A stretch of DNA of 28,434 nucleotides from DATAQC01 sp051005135 (GCA_051005135.1 JBPCJQ010000103.1:1-28434); one strand, 5' to 3'. Counted from the stretch's first letter, positions 15,282 to 22,165 are shown. Translations and numbers: made by a program. Notes: generated from the letters alone by a model not told the origin.

Positions 15282-15466
15282 CCGCTTGCCTGCAACCGCG
15301 CCGGGAGAAGGTAACGGGGTCAGGCGATTTCGAGGGCGATGGCGGTCGTGGATCTGCAGGCAGGCTGTCGTCGCGCACGATGGTGATGCTTCCCGTGGGC
15401 TTGTGCAGCAACCTTGAAGGGCTGGCCGAGTCAGCGAGGCTACGGGGAATTGGCGCGCCTACCCAC
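15282..15466. other. intergenic gap between convergent units
   Basis: These 185 nt lie between the PKD-protein stop and the 3' end of the broken PIN gene. I see no gene, no RNA and no convincing terminator. On the minus strand a short readable run (PTGSITIVRDDSLPADPR) may be a leftover of a former gene, but it cannot be assigned. Confidence 0.3.
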
Positions 15467-15896
15467 CTATCGCAGCAGCGCCTCCAGCCTGGTCCCATCG
15501 TCAGGGGCGACCCGTTCGATCTCGGGCACCTGGTCGAAGCCGGTGTCGGGGCTGACGATCGTGTCGATGCCGTCCTCCAGGCAGGTGGCCACATGGACCA
15601 GATCGTCGGGCGGAGAGTGTTGCGTGGCGTTCGACCAGAGCTGGCATGCGGGCCATGACCCCATGGGTCACGGAGAGGACGGGAGCGAACAGGTCGAGGG
15701 TCGCCGATGCCATGGCCGCTCCGAGAGCAGGTCGGCGTATGGCGACGAAGCGGTGCAGTATCTCCTGGACCACTTCAGCCGAGGTCACCGCCCGAAGACG
15801 GCCACCTTCGCGCTCAGGACCTGCCGCCGGGGCTCCTCAGTGCGTGGTCGCTCGGCCCGCGTACATCGGCACGAAGGAGTCGACGAACACGCTCAT
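15467..15896 (-). pseudogene. PIN-domain (VapC-like) toxin, several frameshifts
   Basis: ATG 15896 overlaps the antitoxin stop (ATGA) and gives MSVFVDSFVPMYAGRATTH and a stop. Expected PIN pieces follow in changing frames: QVLSAKVAVFGR, then AVTSAEVVQEILHRFVAIRR and GAAMASATLDLFAPVLSVTH (long intact stretch), then after another shift PPDDLVHVATCLEDGIDTIV and SPDTGFDQVPEIERVAPDDG, ending at TAG 15467-15469. The acidic residues of a PIN active site (VD near the start, the E of SAEVVQE, DLVHVA, SPDTGFD) are all recognisable, so this was a real toxin gene of about 140 codons. At least three indels make a functional product impossible. Confidence 0.8.
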
Positions 15897-16132
15897 GACA
15901 GGGCACCCCGCTCGATCTCGTCCTTCATGACCGGCCAGGCGTCGACCGGGGTCTCCATCGAGAAGAGATCGGCCAGTGCCGAACGGCGCGAGCGGTTGGG
16001 CGACTCCAGGTAGGCGTTTATCGCCTCACGCACCACGGCACCCACCGACACTCCACGCCGGCGGGCGGTTGCCTCCAGCCGGTCACGCTGTTGGGGAGAC
16101 AGCAATACCTGGGTTCGCTCCGACAGTGACAC
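15893..16132 (-). CDS. ribbon-helix-helix antitoxin (VapB-like), intact
   Basis: The protein has 79 residues from GTG 16132: VSLSERTQVLLSPQQRDRLE, then ATARRRGVSVGAVVREAINA, a CopG/Arc-type ribbon-helix-helix (strand TQVLLS, helix-turn-helix through GVSVGAVVREAI), and a toxin-binding tail ALADLFSMETPVDAWPVMKD. The stop overlaps the ATG of the broken PIN toxin (ATGA), the usual antitoxin-toxin coupling. The start lies only 2 nt after the nuoD stop, with no promoter space, so it is probably co-transcribed with nuoABCD. Of the three antitoxins in the window this is the only fully intact one; it may persist as a repressor or anti-toxin against toxins encoded elsewhere. Confidence 0.8.
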   Translation of the reverse strand: MSLSERTQVLLSPQQRDRLEATARRRGVSVGAVVREAINAYLESPNRSRRSALADLFSMETPVDAWPVMKDEIERGALS

Positions 16133-16134
16133 GG

Positions 16135-17307
16135 CTAGCGGTCGATATCTCCCAGGATGAAGTAGAGGCTCGACAGGATCGTGATGATGTCCGGCACGTA
16201 GACTCCCCTTAGCAGCCAGGGCACGATCGACGTGTTGTTGAACGAGGCGGAGCGGATCTTGCAGCGGAACGGCCCCAGCCCGCCCTGGCTGACCACGTAG
16301 TAGCCCATCTCGCCCAGGGGGTTCTCGGTATGCGCCCAGGCCTCGCCCGCGGGCACCTTGATGATGCGGGGCACCTTGGCCTGGATGGGGCCGGCGGGCA
16401 GCCCATCGAGGAGCTGGTCGACCATGCGGGTGGCCTCCCGCGTTTCCTGGAGGCGCACCCAGTAGCGGGCGAAGGAGTCGCCGTCGGGATGCGTCCAGAC
16501 CTTCCAATCGAGCTCGGACCAGGCAAGCGGCGAGGGAGCGTCACGCCGGAGGTCCCAGTCGACCCCACTGGCCCGGATGTTGGCGCCCGACAGCCCGTAC
16601 GACAGGCCCACGTCGGCGGGGATCACGCCGACCCCGCGGGTTCGGGCCTCGAAGATCTCGTTTCCCATGAGCAGGTCTTCGAGCTGGTCGCAGTAGGTGC
16701 GCATCCGGTCCATGACCTCGTGGGTCTCGGCCACCCAGCCCCGGGGCAGGTCTTCCTTGAGGCCGCCGATGCGGTCGTAGTTGGGGTGGAACCTCCCACC
16801 GGTTGCCGCCTCGATGAGGTTGAGCACGTACTCGCGATCGCGGAAGGCGAAGAACACCGGGGTGATGGCCCCCAGTTGCACGCCCATCTCGCCGATGAAC
16901 AGGGTGATGTTGGCGACCCGGCTCAGCTCGAACATGATCGTTCGGATCCATTGCGCCCGGGCCGGGGCCTCCACCTCCATGAGCTGCTCGGCGGCGAGGA
17001 TGAACGGCACCTCGTTGGCGAACGACGACAGCCAGTCGATGCGGTTGATCAGGGTGGTCACCTGCGGGAAGGTGCGCACCTCGGTGAGCTTCTCGTAGCC
17101 CCGATGCATGTATCCGCACACCACGTCGGCCTCGATGACCTGCTCGCCGTCGAGGCGGGCGATCACCCGCAGGGTGCCATGGGTGGCCGGGTGCTGGGGG
17201 CCGAGGTTGAGGGTCATCTCCTCGGTCTGCAACTCGACGTTGATCCTGGCGTCGGCGGCCTGGGCGGCGATGTAGGCCATGCGCTGGCTCTCGGTGACCG
17301 CGGTCAC
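16135..17307 (-). CDS. nuoD: NADH-quinone oxidoreductase subunit D
   Basis: This is the 49-kDa subunit of respiratory complex I, part of the peripheral arm next to the quinone site. It has 390 residues from GTG 17307, which overlaps the nuoC stop (GTGA). Landmarks are LNLGPQHPATHGTLRV with the quinone-site His, CGYMHRGYEKLTEVRTFPQV, the LSRVANITLFIGEMG helix, GLSYGLSGANIRASGVDWDL and the C-terminal VPWLLRGVYVPDIITILSSL ending ILGDIDR, as in other NuoD proteins. The length is normal for actinobacterial NuoD without an N-terminal extension. A downstream nuoE is absent: a toxin-antitoxin module begins 2 nt after the stop. Confidence 0.97.
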   Translation of the reverse strand: MTAVTESQRMAYIAAQAADARINVELQTEEMTLNLGPQHPATHGTLRVIARLDGEQVIEADVVCGYMHRGYEKLTEVRTFPQVTTLINRIDWLSSFANEVPFILAAEQLMEVEAPARAQWIRTIMFELSRVANITLFIGEMGVQLGAITPVFFAFRDREYVLNLIEAATGGRFHPNYDRIGGLKEDLPRGWVAETHEVMDRMRTYCDQLEDLLMGNEIFEARTRGVGVIPADVGLSYGLSGANIRASGVDWDLRRDAPSPLAWSELDWKVWTHPDGDSFARYWVRLQETREATRMVDQLLDGLPAGPIQAKVPRIIKVPAGEAWAHTENPLGEMGYYVVSQGGLGPFRCKIRSASFNNTSIVPWLLRGVYVPDIITILSSLYFILGDIDR

Positions 17308-18152
17308 GACGCGTCGCCTCCTTGAGCGGCCACGGCAGTGGCAGTGGCTTCCGGGTCTTCGGCGGGGGCCGCCGCAGGGTCATCGGCAGCCTCCGGCATC
17401 GGCTCAACGTCGACCAGGCCGGGCCAGGGCTTGACCTCGCGGGCCAGCAGAGGGAAGTCCTTGCGCAACGGGAAGCCCTCGAACTCCCCGGGCAGGTAGA
17501 GGTGGACGAGGTGGGGATGGCCGACGAAATCGAAGCCGTACATCTCCCAGGTCTCCCGCTCGTGCCATTCGGCACCTGGGTAGACGGCCGACCACGTCTG
17601 CACCGCGGGGGCGTCGTCATCGAGGTCGGCCTTCAGAATTATGCCGAGGTGGCGACGGACGGAGTACAGGCGGGCGAAGACCTGGAAGCGGGTGTCGCCA
17701 CCGGCATACCCGGTTTGCCACTCGCCGGGGCCGGCGGCAGCCTGCTCGGTAGCCACGTCGGCCGCTGCTGACTCCTCCTCGTCAGCAGCTTCAGCCAGAG
17801 CCGATGCCTGATCCTCGTCGGCGTCTTCGATCACCTCGGCTTCCACCTCGCCCCTGGTGATCGACGTGGGCGGCATCCAGTCGATACCCGAGATGAAGCA
17901 GAAGTACTCGAAGTCGAGCGACCTGCACACCTCGGCGGTGCGCCGCCACGCCTCTCGCCGCACCCGAAGCCAGACGTCGTCGCGGTGGTGCTCGGTGGCC
18001 AAAAGGTCGTCGCCCAGCTCGGCGGCCAGGGCATCGAGCACGGTCCGCAGATGCTCGTCGACCGGCGACGCGTCGGACGCGGCAACAGCTTCGGCGGAGG
18101 GATCGGGGGCCGGTTCGGCCACCGCTTCATCAGCCGACGACAATGGGCTCAC
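17304..18152 (-). CDS. nuoC: NADH-quinone oxidoreductase subunit C, with acidic insert and tail
   Basis: This is the 30-kDa subunit of complex I, which docks NuoD and NuoB. It has 282 residues from GTG 18152, inside the last 23 nt of nuoB. The core is split: residues 31-96 (VDEHLRTVLDALAAELGDDL to ISGIDWMPP) and 150-250 (DTRFQVFARLYSVRRHLGII, then EWHERETWEMYGFDFVGHPH, the NuoC signature, and LRKDFPL). Between them, residues 97-146 are an Asp/Glu/Ala-rich, low-complexity insert, and the N- and C-terminal 25-30 residues are similarly acidic and Ala/Pro-rich. The insert lies in a loop between strands, so it probably projects from the surface. It is co-transcribed with nuoA, nuoB and nuoD. Confidence 0.95.
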   Translation of the reverse strand: MSPLSSADEAVAEPAPDPSAEAVAASDASPVDEHLRTVLDALAAELGDDLLATEHHRDDVWLRVRREAWRRTAEVCRSLDFEYFCFISGIDWMPPTSITRGEVEAEVIEDADEDQASALAEAADEEESAAADVATEQAAAGPGEWQTGYAGGDTRFQVFARLYSVRRHLGIILKADLDDDAPAVQTWSAVYPGAEWHERETWEMYGFDFVGHPHLVHLYLPGEFEGFPLRKDFPLLAREVKPWPGLVDVEPMPEAADDPAAAPAEDPEATATAVAAQGGDAS

Positions 18153-18642
18153 CTCGCCAACGCTCGGCCATGTCCTCGTTCTGGATGCGCTGCTGCAACA
18201 GCACGATGCCCTCCAGCAGGGCCTCGGGGCGGGGCGGGCAGCCGGGCACGTAGACGTCGACGGGGATGATCTGGTCGACTCCCTTGGTGACCGAGTAGGA
18301 GTCCCAGTAGGGGCCGCCGCAGTTGGCGCATGACCCCATGGAGATTACGTACTTGGGGTCGGGCATCTGCTCCCACAGGCGACGGATGGCGGGAGCCATC
18401 TTGTCGGTGACGGTGCCCGAGATCACCACCAAGTCGGCCTGGCGGGGACCGGCCGGAAACGGGATGACGCCGAGGCGCATGACGTCGTAGCGGGGGGAGC
18501 CGAACGCTGCTCCCATCTCGATGGCGCAGCAGGCCAGGCCCCACTGGTACACCCAGAGGGAGTACTTGCGGCTGTAGTTGAGCAACCAGGTGAGGGGCTT
18601 GAAGGCCTTTCCCGACAGGCCCCCCCGCTCGACTACACCCAC
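18130..18642 (-). CDS. nuoB: NADH-quinone oxidoreductase subunit B
   Basis: This complex I subunit carries the terminal iron-sulfur cluster N2, which reduces quinone. I chose GTG 18642, giving 170 residues (VGVVERGGLSGKAFKPLTWL); this overlaps the nuoA stop by 10 nt. A much longer open frame extends upstream but only as an antiparallel-frame shadow of nuoA. Cluster ligands are Cys38 and Cys39 in GLACCAIEM, Cys105 in SMGSCANCGG and Cys135 in VPGCPPRPE. The PRYDVMRLGVIPFPAGPRQA and ISGTVTDKMAP segments are canonical. Its stop lies within the start of nuoC, so translation is coupled. Confidence 0.97.
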   Translation of the reverse strand: MGVVERGGLSGKAFKPLTWLLNYSRKYSLWVYQWGLACCAIEMGAAFGSPRYDVMRLGVIPFPAGPRQADLVVISGTVTDKMAPAIRRLWEQMPDPKYVISMGSCANCGGPYWDSYSVTKGVDQIIPVDVYVPGCPPRPEALLEGIVLLQQRIQNEDMAERWRGEPIVVG

Positions 18643-18998
18643 CGCAGCACGCCCTTGCGCCAGGCGTACACCAGGCCCAGGGCGAGGATCACGATGAACA
18701 CGGCCATCTCCGCCAACCCGAAGCCGCCGAGGGCTTCGAGGCGGATCGCCCAGGGGAAGATGAAGGCGGCCTCCACGTCGAACACCACGAACAGCAGGGC
18801 GAACACGTAGTAGCGGATCTGGCTCTGCGACCAGCCCACGCCCACCGGGTCGACCCCGCACTCGTAGTTGATGTACTTCTGGGCCTGGGGCCGGGTGGGG
18901 CGGATCAGGCTCCCGAGCCCCAGCATGCCGCCGACCATGGCGAACGCCGCCCCGCTGAAGATGGCCACCGTGAGGTACTGGCGGTAGAAGGCGGACAC
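18633..18998 (-). CDS. nuoA: NADH-quinone oxidoreductase subunit A
   Basis: This small membrane subunit of complex I has 121 residues from GTG 18998. It has three membrane segments: residues about 10-32 (VAIFSGAAFAMVGGMLGLGS), 64-84 (YYVFALLFVVFDVEAAFIFP) and 95-114 (AVFIVILALGLVYAW). The conserved loop YINYECGVDPVG carries the reactive Cys of the family, and the second helix has the conserved Asp and Glu (FDVEAAF). The start has no Shine-Dalgarno; a promoter with -10 seven nt upstream suggests leaderless translation. It is the first gene of the nuoABCD unit. Confidence 0.96.
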   Translation of the reverse strand: MSAFYRQYLTVAIFSGAAFAMVGGMLGLGSLIRPTRPQAQKYINYECGVDPVGVGWSQSQIRYYVFALLFVVFDVEAAFIFPWAIRLEALGGFGLAEMAVFIVILALGLVYAWRKGVLRWV

Positions 18999-19005
18999 AG
19001 CCGCG

Positions 19006-19035
19006 ATCGTAGTGAAGGGGCTGCCAATCCGCCAA
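19006..19035 (-). promoter_or_regulatory. promoter of nuoABCD
   Basis: On the minus strand TTGGCG (19030-19035), an 18-nt spacer and TACGAT (19006-19011) end 7 nt before the nuoA GTG. This spacing puts the transcription start at or next to the start codon, fitting a leaderless mRNA. Confidence 0.5.
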
Positions 19036-19085
19036 GATCACCGTTGGCAGCCAGGTCACTCAGGCCGACCCGGCAAGGAGGTAGG

Positions 19086-19110
19086 AATCCTGACCTGTCA
19101 AGTCAGGATT
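19086..19110 (+). promoter_or_regulatory. palindromic operator upstream of the DUF4395 gene
   Basis: A perfect 9-bp inverted repeat, AATCCTGAC (19086-19094) and GTCAGGATT (19102-19110), with a 7-nt centre. It ends 16 nt before the ATG at 19127 and overlaps the expected -35 region; a -10-like TATGCT is at 19115-19120, 6 nt before the ATG. A dimeric repressor binding here would block the promoter. The regulator is not in the window in any recognisable form; Rrf2- or ArsR-type proteins are candidates by general knowledge only. Confidence 0.6.
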
Positions 19111-19126
19111 ACAGTATGCTGTCACC

Positions 19127-19633
19127 ATGCCAATCGCGAGCACCACCAGGCCGGTGAGTGGCTTGTTCTCCTTCCCTGATCCGGTCGACGAGGTGTCGGC
19201 CCGCCTGGTCGCGGCGGGCGTGGTCTTGATGAGCTTGGCCGCAATCGCCTTCGACCTCCCGTGGATGACCGCGGTGATCGCTTACGGCTTCGTCGCCCGG
19301 GTGCTCACCGGCCCGATGCTGAGCCCCCTCGGCCAGCTGGTGACCAGGATCGTCAGGCCCCGGCTCGGCGTTGCGCCTCGTCCCGTGCCCGGGCCGCCCA
19401 AGCGCTTCGCCCAGGGCATGGGAGCGGCCATGTCGGTGACCGCCATCTTGGCCCTCGGGTTCGGTCTGCGGGGGGCGGCGTATGTCGTTCTGGGACTGCT
19501 CGCGACTGCCGCCACCCTCGAGTCGGTGTTCGCCCTGTGCCTGGGCTGTCGCATCTTCGCCGTGCTCATGCGCCTGGGCGTCATCCCGGAGCAGGTGTGC
19601 GAGAGCTGTGCCGACCTCGGCGCCCACCGTTAG
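19127..19633 (+). CDS. DUF4395 family membrane protein
   Basis: The protein has 168 residues from ATG 19127. The N-terminus FSFPDPVDEVSARLVAAGVV is typical of DUF4395. Four hydrophobic segments follow (near residues 25-45, 46-65, 105-125 and 125-150). The C-terminal signature is SVFALCLGCRIFAVLMRLGV, then IPEQVCESCADL, with two Cys pairs (CLGC and CESC) that could be redox-active or bind metal. In many actinobacteria this family sits beside thioredoxin or rhodanese-type genes and is linked to sulfur or redox handling; that is family context, not shown here, where no such neighbour exists. No Shine-Dalgarno is seen; a palindromic operator and a -10-like box precede it. Confidence 0.85.
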   Translation: MPIASTTRPVSGLFSFPDPVDEVSARLVAAGVVLMSLAAIAFDLPWMTAVIAYGFVARVLTGPMLSPLGQLVTRIVRPRLGVAPRPVPGPPKRFAQGMGAAMSVTAILALGFGLRGAAYVVLGLLATAATLESVFALCLGCRIFAVLMRLGVIPEQVCESCADLGAHR

Positions 19634-19758
19634 GAGCTCAAGGGCGGGCATCACTGCATCACCTATTTGTGCTGTGATGTGGCAGCGCCTGGTTGACGAC
19701 TGACCGTGAGTATGGCCCGCTTTCCAGGACTTCGCTGGCATCATCCGCTCGATCCCTA

Positions 19759-19797
19759 GTCAACTGCTGTTGACAAGGCCTTCTGTCAACGTAGACT
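19759..19797 (+). promoter_or_regulatory. strong promoter with overlapping half-site array for the HTH gene
   Basis: TTGACA (19770-19775), a 16-nt spacer and TAGACT (19792-19797) end 7 nt before the ATG at 19805. Three half-sites of one hexamer surround it: GTCAAC at 19759-19764, GTTGAC at 19769-19774 and GTCAAC at 19785-19790, giving two inverted pairs across the -35. A further GTTGAC occurs near 19690. This looks like an operator, plausibly bound by the HTH protein encoded just downstream. Confidence 0.65.
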
Positions 19798-19804
19798 GAC
19801 GGCT

Positions 19805-20035
19805 ATGAGCGAAGCAACGAAGCTGGCGTCGGCGGCTAGCAGTCACGACCCTCGAACTGGGCTGGCGGCGGTGGCTGCCCTGCGCCGGCTGCTCGAGAGC
19901 CTGGAGGCCCTCCAGGTCGACAGCGCCAGAGACCAGGACTGGTCGTGGCAGGAAATTGCCGACGTGCTGGGCCTGAGCAAGCAGGCCGTCCACAAGAAGC
20001 ACGCCGGCAGCGGGCTGCTGCTGAGAGGGAGGTAG
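19805..20035 (+). CDS. small helix-turn-helix regulator
   Basis: The protein has 76 residues from ATG 19805: MSEATKLASAASSHDPRTGL, then AAVAALRRLLESLEALQVDS and DWSWQEIADVLGLSKQAVHK, a clear helix-turn-helix (EIADVLGLSKQAVHKKH) at the C-terminus. Small HTH proteins of this kind commonly precede a double-Clp_N protein in actinobacteria, as here, where the Clp_N gene starts 5 nt after the stop and uses the GGGAGG at the end of this gene as Shine-Dalgarno. The promoter is leaderless and flanked by repeated GTTGAC half-sites, so autoregulation is likely. The target is not known. Confidence 0.8.
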   Translation: MSEATKLASAASSHDPRTGLAAVAALRRLLESLEALQVDSARDQDWSWQEIADVLGLSKQAVHKKHAGSGLLLRGR

Positions 20036-20039
20036 CGAC

Positions 20040-20374
20040 ATGTTCGAACGGCTAACCGACGAGGGCCGCCAGGTGATCAAGGTCGCCCACGATGAGGCTC
20101 GCCAGCTCCGGCATCCCCAAATCGGTACCGAGCACCTCCTCCTCGGCCTTGTCAACGAGGCCGTCGCCCTCCGACGGCGCCTTCTCATCTCCCCTTCACG
20201 CCCAGAGCGAAGAAGGTCTTGGAGCTCTCACTCCGGGAGGCGTTGCGCCTGCATCATCGGCACATAGGGACCGAGCACATCCTGCTTGGGCTAGTTCGAG
20301 AAGGTAAGGGTCTCAGCCTTCAGGTGCTGACCAGGCTCGGGGTCGATCTCGACGAGCTCGCCAGCGCTTGTTGA
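20040..20374 (+). pseudogene. stand-alone Clp N-domain protein, frameshifted between its two repeats
   Basis: From ATG 20040 the first Clp_N repeat reads MFERLTDEGRQVIKVAHDEA, then QIGTEHLLLGLVNEAVAL, matching the ClpC/ClpA N-terminal adaptor-binding domain. After that the frame goes astray. The second repeat is intact one frame over: FTPRAKKVLELSLREALRLH, RHIGTEHILLGLVREGKGLS and LQVLTRLGVDLDELASAC to TGA 20372-20374. The lesion lies between about 20160 and 20195. Repaired, it is about 111 residues with no ATPase module, so it is a stand-alone double Clp_N protein, thought to bind substrates or adaptors of the Clp protease (inference). The start has a good GGGAGG Shine-Dalgarno. As written, only the first repeat could be made. 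Confidence 0.8.
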
Positions 20375-20438
20375 TCGCGATTGAGGCAGCGGCCAGCGGC
20401 GCTCCAGCGGCGCCAAGCCCTCGCCGGCGGCCTGACCC

Positions 20439-20795
20439 GTGTTGGTGGGATACGAGACCTTCGCCGGGCGCATCTGCGAGCTGGCGGGGGGAGCCGTGGT
20501 CAGCCCCGGCAGGGTCGTGCCCTGGCTGGACGAGGGCTGGGTGGAAGGAGTGGTGTTCGACGGGCCGTCACGGGTGATCGACGTGGGGGTGCGCCGTCGC
20601 ATCTTCTTCGGCGCCGCCCGCCGGGCGTTCATAGTGAGCGAGACCGGGAGTGCTTCCACGACTACTGCGAAGTGCCCTCGGAGGCATGTGAGGTCGACCA
20701 CGTCGAGGCCTGGGCCGCCGGTGGCCTAACCAAATCAGGCCAAGGCCGGCCTGCCTGTGGCTTCCACAATCGCCAGCGGGGCCTGGTCCCTAGGG
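20439..20795 (+). pseudogene. HNH endonuclease remnant of the DUF222 type, truncated and frameshifted
   Basis: The first frame reads YETFAGRICELAGGAVVSPG, VVPWLDEGWVEGVVFDGPSR and VIDVGVRRRIFFGAARRAFI. A frameshift near 20636-20640 moves to RDRECFHDYCEVPSEACEVD, then HVEAWAAGGLTKSGQGRPAC and GFHNRQR. The second part is the HNH core (Cys-x5-Cys style zinc ligands, DH, and the final HN), and the first part is the linker usual in DUF222/13E12-type HNH proteins of actinobacteria. The large N-terminal DUF222 domain is missing, apart perhaps from traces upstream of 20439. It overlaps the convergent gene at 20790. These proteins occur in many copies and often decay, so this is a dead copy. Confidence 0.7.
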
Positions 20796-21723
20796 GCTGG
20801 CGGGGCATGGCGAGGCGAGCCACTCGGCCCAACCGTGTCCGCCTGCGGGGTGGTCGTCACCCAGCGAACACAGGGAGCGAACGAGCACCTGGTCCGCGGC
20901 GGCGGCGCCCAGTGGCACCAAGGCCACCGCGGTGGCCGTCATCGGCAGCCCGATGCCGTTGACCACTAGGAGCGGGCCCGGCTCGGGCTCGGGTCCCGGC
21001 GGCCATCGGGAGCCCAAGGAAGCGTCGCCCTCATGGACTTCACCGTCGCGCCAGGTCGACGCCCGTCCCGGGGCCGAGGTGGCGATCGCCGTCCCGTCGC
21101 CGAGGTGGGCAAAGACCGACCACCAGGAGGCGTCTGGCCAGGGCGGGATCCCCCAACGGTGCGAGTACCACCCGGTACCGGCCACAGTGAGGCGCTCGGC
21201 TCCTACGAGGACGTCACCGTAGACCGCCGCCGGCTGGGCATACCCGGCCGATCCAGCCACCGTCGCCGGCCGGCCGGCCACCTCCCACTCCAGGTCGAGC
21301 CCCAGGGCAGTTGGGTCACCGCGCTCGTCGCCAGTGACGGCCGCCGAGTCGTCGAGGGCGATGGCGGACGCTTCCAGCCCCGCGCTCCAGTGATCGAGGG
21401 GCGTCTCGCAGATCAGCTGCGCCCACAGTCCCGGGGCACGCACCTCGAGCTCTCGGCCGCGGGGGAGCTCGACGTCGTGGTCGCGGACCGCCACCAGGGG
21501 CCAGCCAGGACGGGCCAGGTAGGCCCAGTACCAGGCTCGATGATCGGAGGGGCGGAGGGGCGGAGGGTACGAACCCGCCCAGGCTGCCGTCGGCGTCTAC
21601 GAAGTCGAACGACCACGACTCCTGCCATCCCCTTACCGGACCGGGGACATGGCGGCGTTCATCCTCCGGGCCCGCCGGCCCCGGAGGCAAGACATGGCCC
21701 ACTGCCGGCACCGTAGCGGCCAA
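20790..21723 (-). pseudogene. unknown conserved-looking gene with one frameshift
   Basis: The N-terminal frame reads ELAATVPAVGHVLPPGPAGP, then EDERRHVPGPVRGWQESWSF and DFVDADGSLGGFV. Near 21560-21575 it must change frame, because the downstream protein AWYWAYLARPGWPLVAVRDH and LWAQLICETPLDHWSAGLEA, GTGWYSHRWGIPPWPDASWW lies one base off. Dropping one C restores GGFV-PPPLRPSDHRAWYWAY. The rich Trp/His content (HW, WYSHRWG, WPDASWW) suggests a specific beta-sandwich-like enzyme or carotenoid/isoprenoid-type 'hydratase' fold, but I cannot name the family. The start is uncertain (TTG 21723 or GTG 21711). It is divergent from the SCP2-like gene, sharing the start region. Confidence 0.6.
21545..21568 (+). 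repeat. tandem 8-bp repeat (CGGAGGGG, almost three copies) at the frameshift point
   Basis: CGGAGGGG occurs at 21545-21552 and 21553-21560, followed by CGGAGGGT. It sits exactly where the minus-strand gene changes frame. Adding one unit would also restore the reading frame, since 8 is two more than a multiple of 3. Confidence 0.7.
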
Positions 21724-21739
21724 CTCGCCAAAATGGAGT

Positions 21740-22165
21740 GTGCCTCGCTTCTTGTCGCCCGCATGGCTGGATGCCTTGGGAGCGGCCGCAGCGGCCAGCG
21801 AGGAGCTGCGCACGGCCAGCCGTGGTCTCGATCTGAGCGTGCGCCATGTGGTGAGCGGCGGTCCCGACGGTGACGTGAGCTGGTTGCTGTGCCTGGCTGA
21901 CGGAACGGTCACCGTCATTCCCGGCGACGGCGGCGCCGGCGGCGCCGGCAGCGCCGACCTCGACGTCGTACAGGACTACACCACCGCAGCGGCCATCAGC
22001 CAGGGCCAGCTGTCCCCTGCCGCCGCCTTCGCCGCCGGGCGGCTCCGGCTCGGGGGCCGGGTCGGCCTGCTCGCCCGCCACGGCAGCGTGGTTGCCGGGA
22101 TGGGCGACGTGTTCGCGTCGCTGCGGGAGGCCACCGATTACCCGCCCACCGAACCGGCACCATGA
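21740..22165 (+). CDS. SCP2 sterol-transfer-like domain protein
   Basis: The protein has 141 residues from GTG 21740 (VPRFLSPAWLDALGAAAAAS). The central part alternates strands and turns (VRHVVSGGPDGDVSWLLCLA, DGTVTVIPG), followed by DLDVVQDYTTAAAISQGQLS and PAAAFAAGRLRLGGRVGLLA. The 'D...DY-TA-AI--G-LSP--A---GRLRL-G' pattern is the late part of SCP2-type lipid-binding domains. No signal peptide is present, so it is cytoplasmic. The last codons overlap the start of the DnaJ-like gene (ATGA), so the two are translationally coupled. The role is unknown; lipid or hydrophobic-ligand binding is inferred from the domain. Confidence 0.65.
   Translation: MPRFLSPAWLDALGAAAAASEELRTASRGLDLSVRHVVSGGPDGDVSWLLCLADGTVTVIPGDGGAGGAGSADLDVVQDYTTAAAISQGQLSPAAAFAAGRLRLGGRVGLLARHGSVVAGMGDVFASLREATDYPPTEPAP

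Noticed and set aside
18643..19059. Upstream extension of the nuoB frame to 309 residues
   Set aside because: The added 139 residues are a shadow of nuoA in another frame; the family N-terminus begins at GTG 18642.
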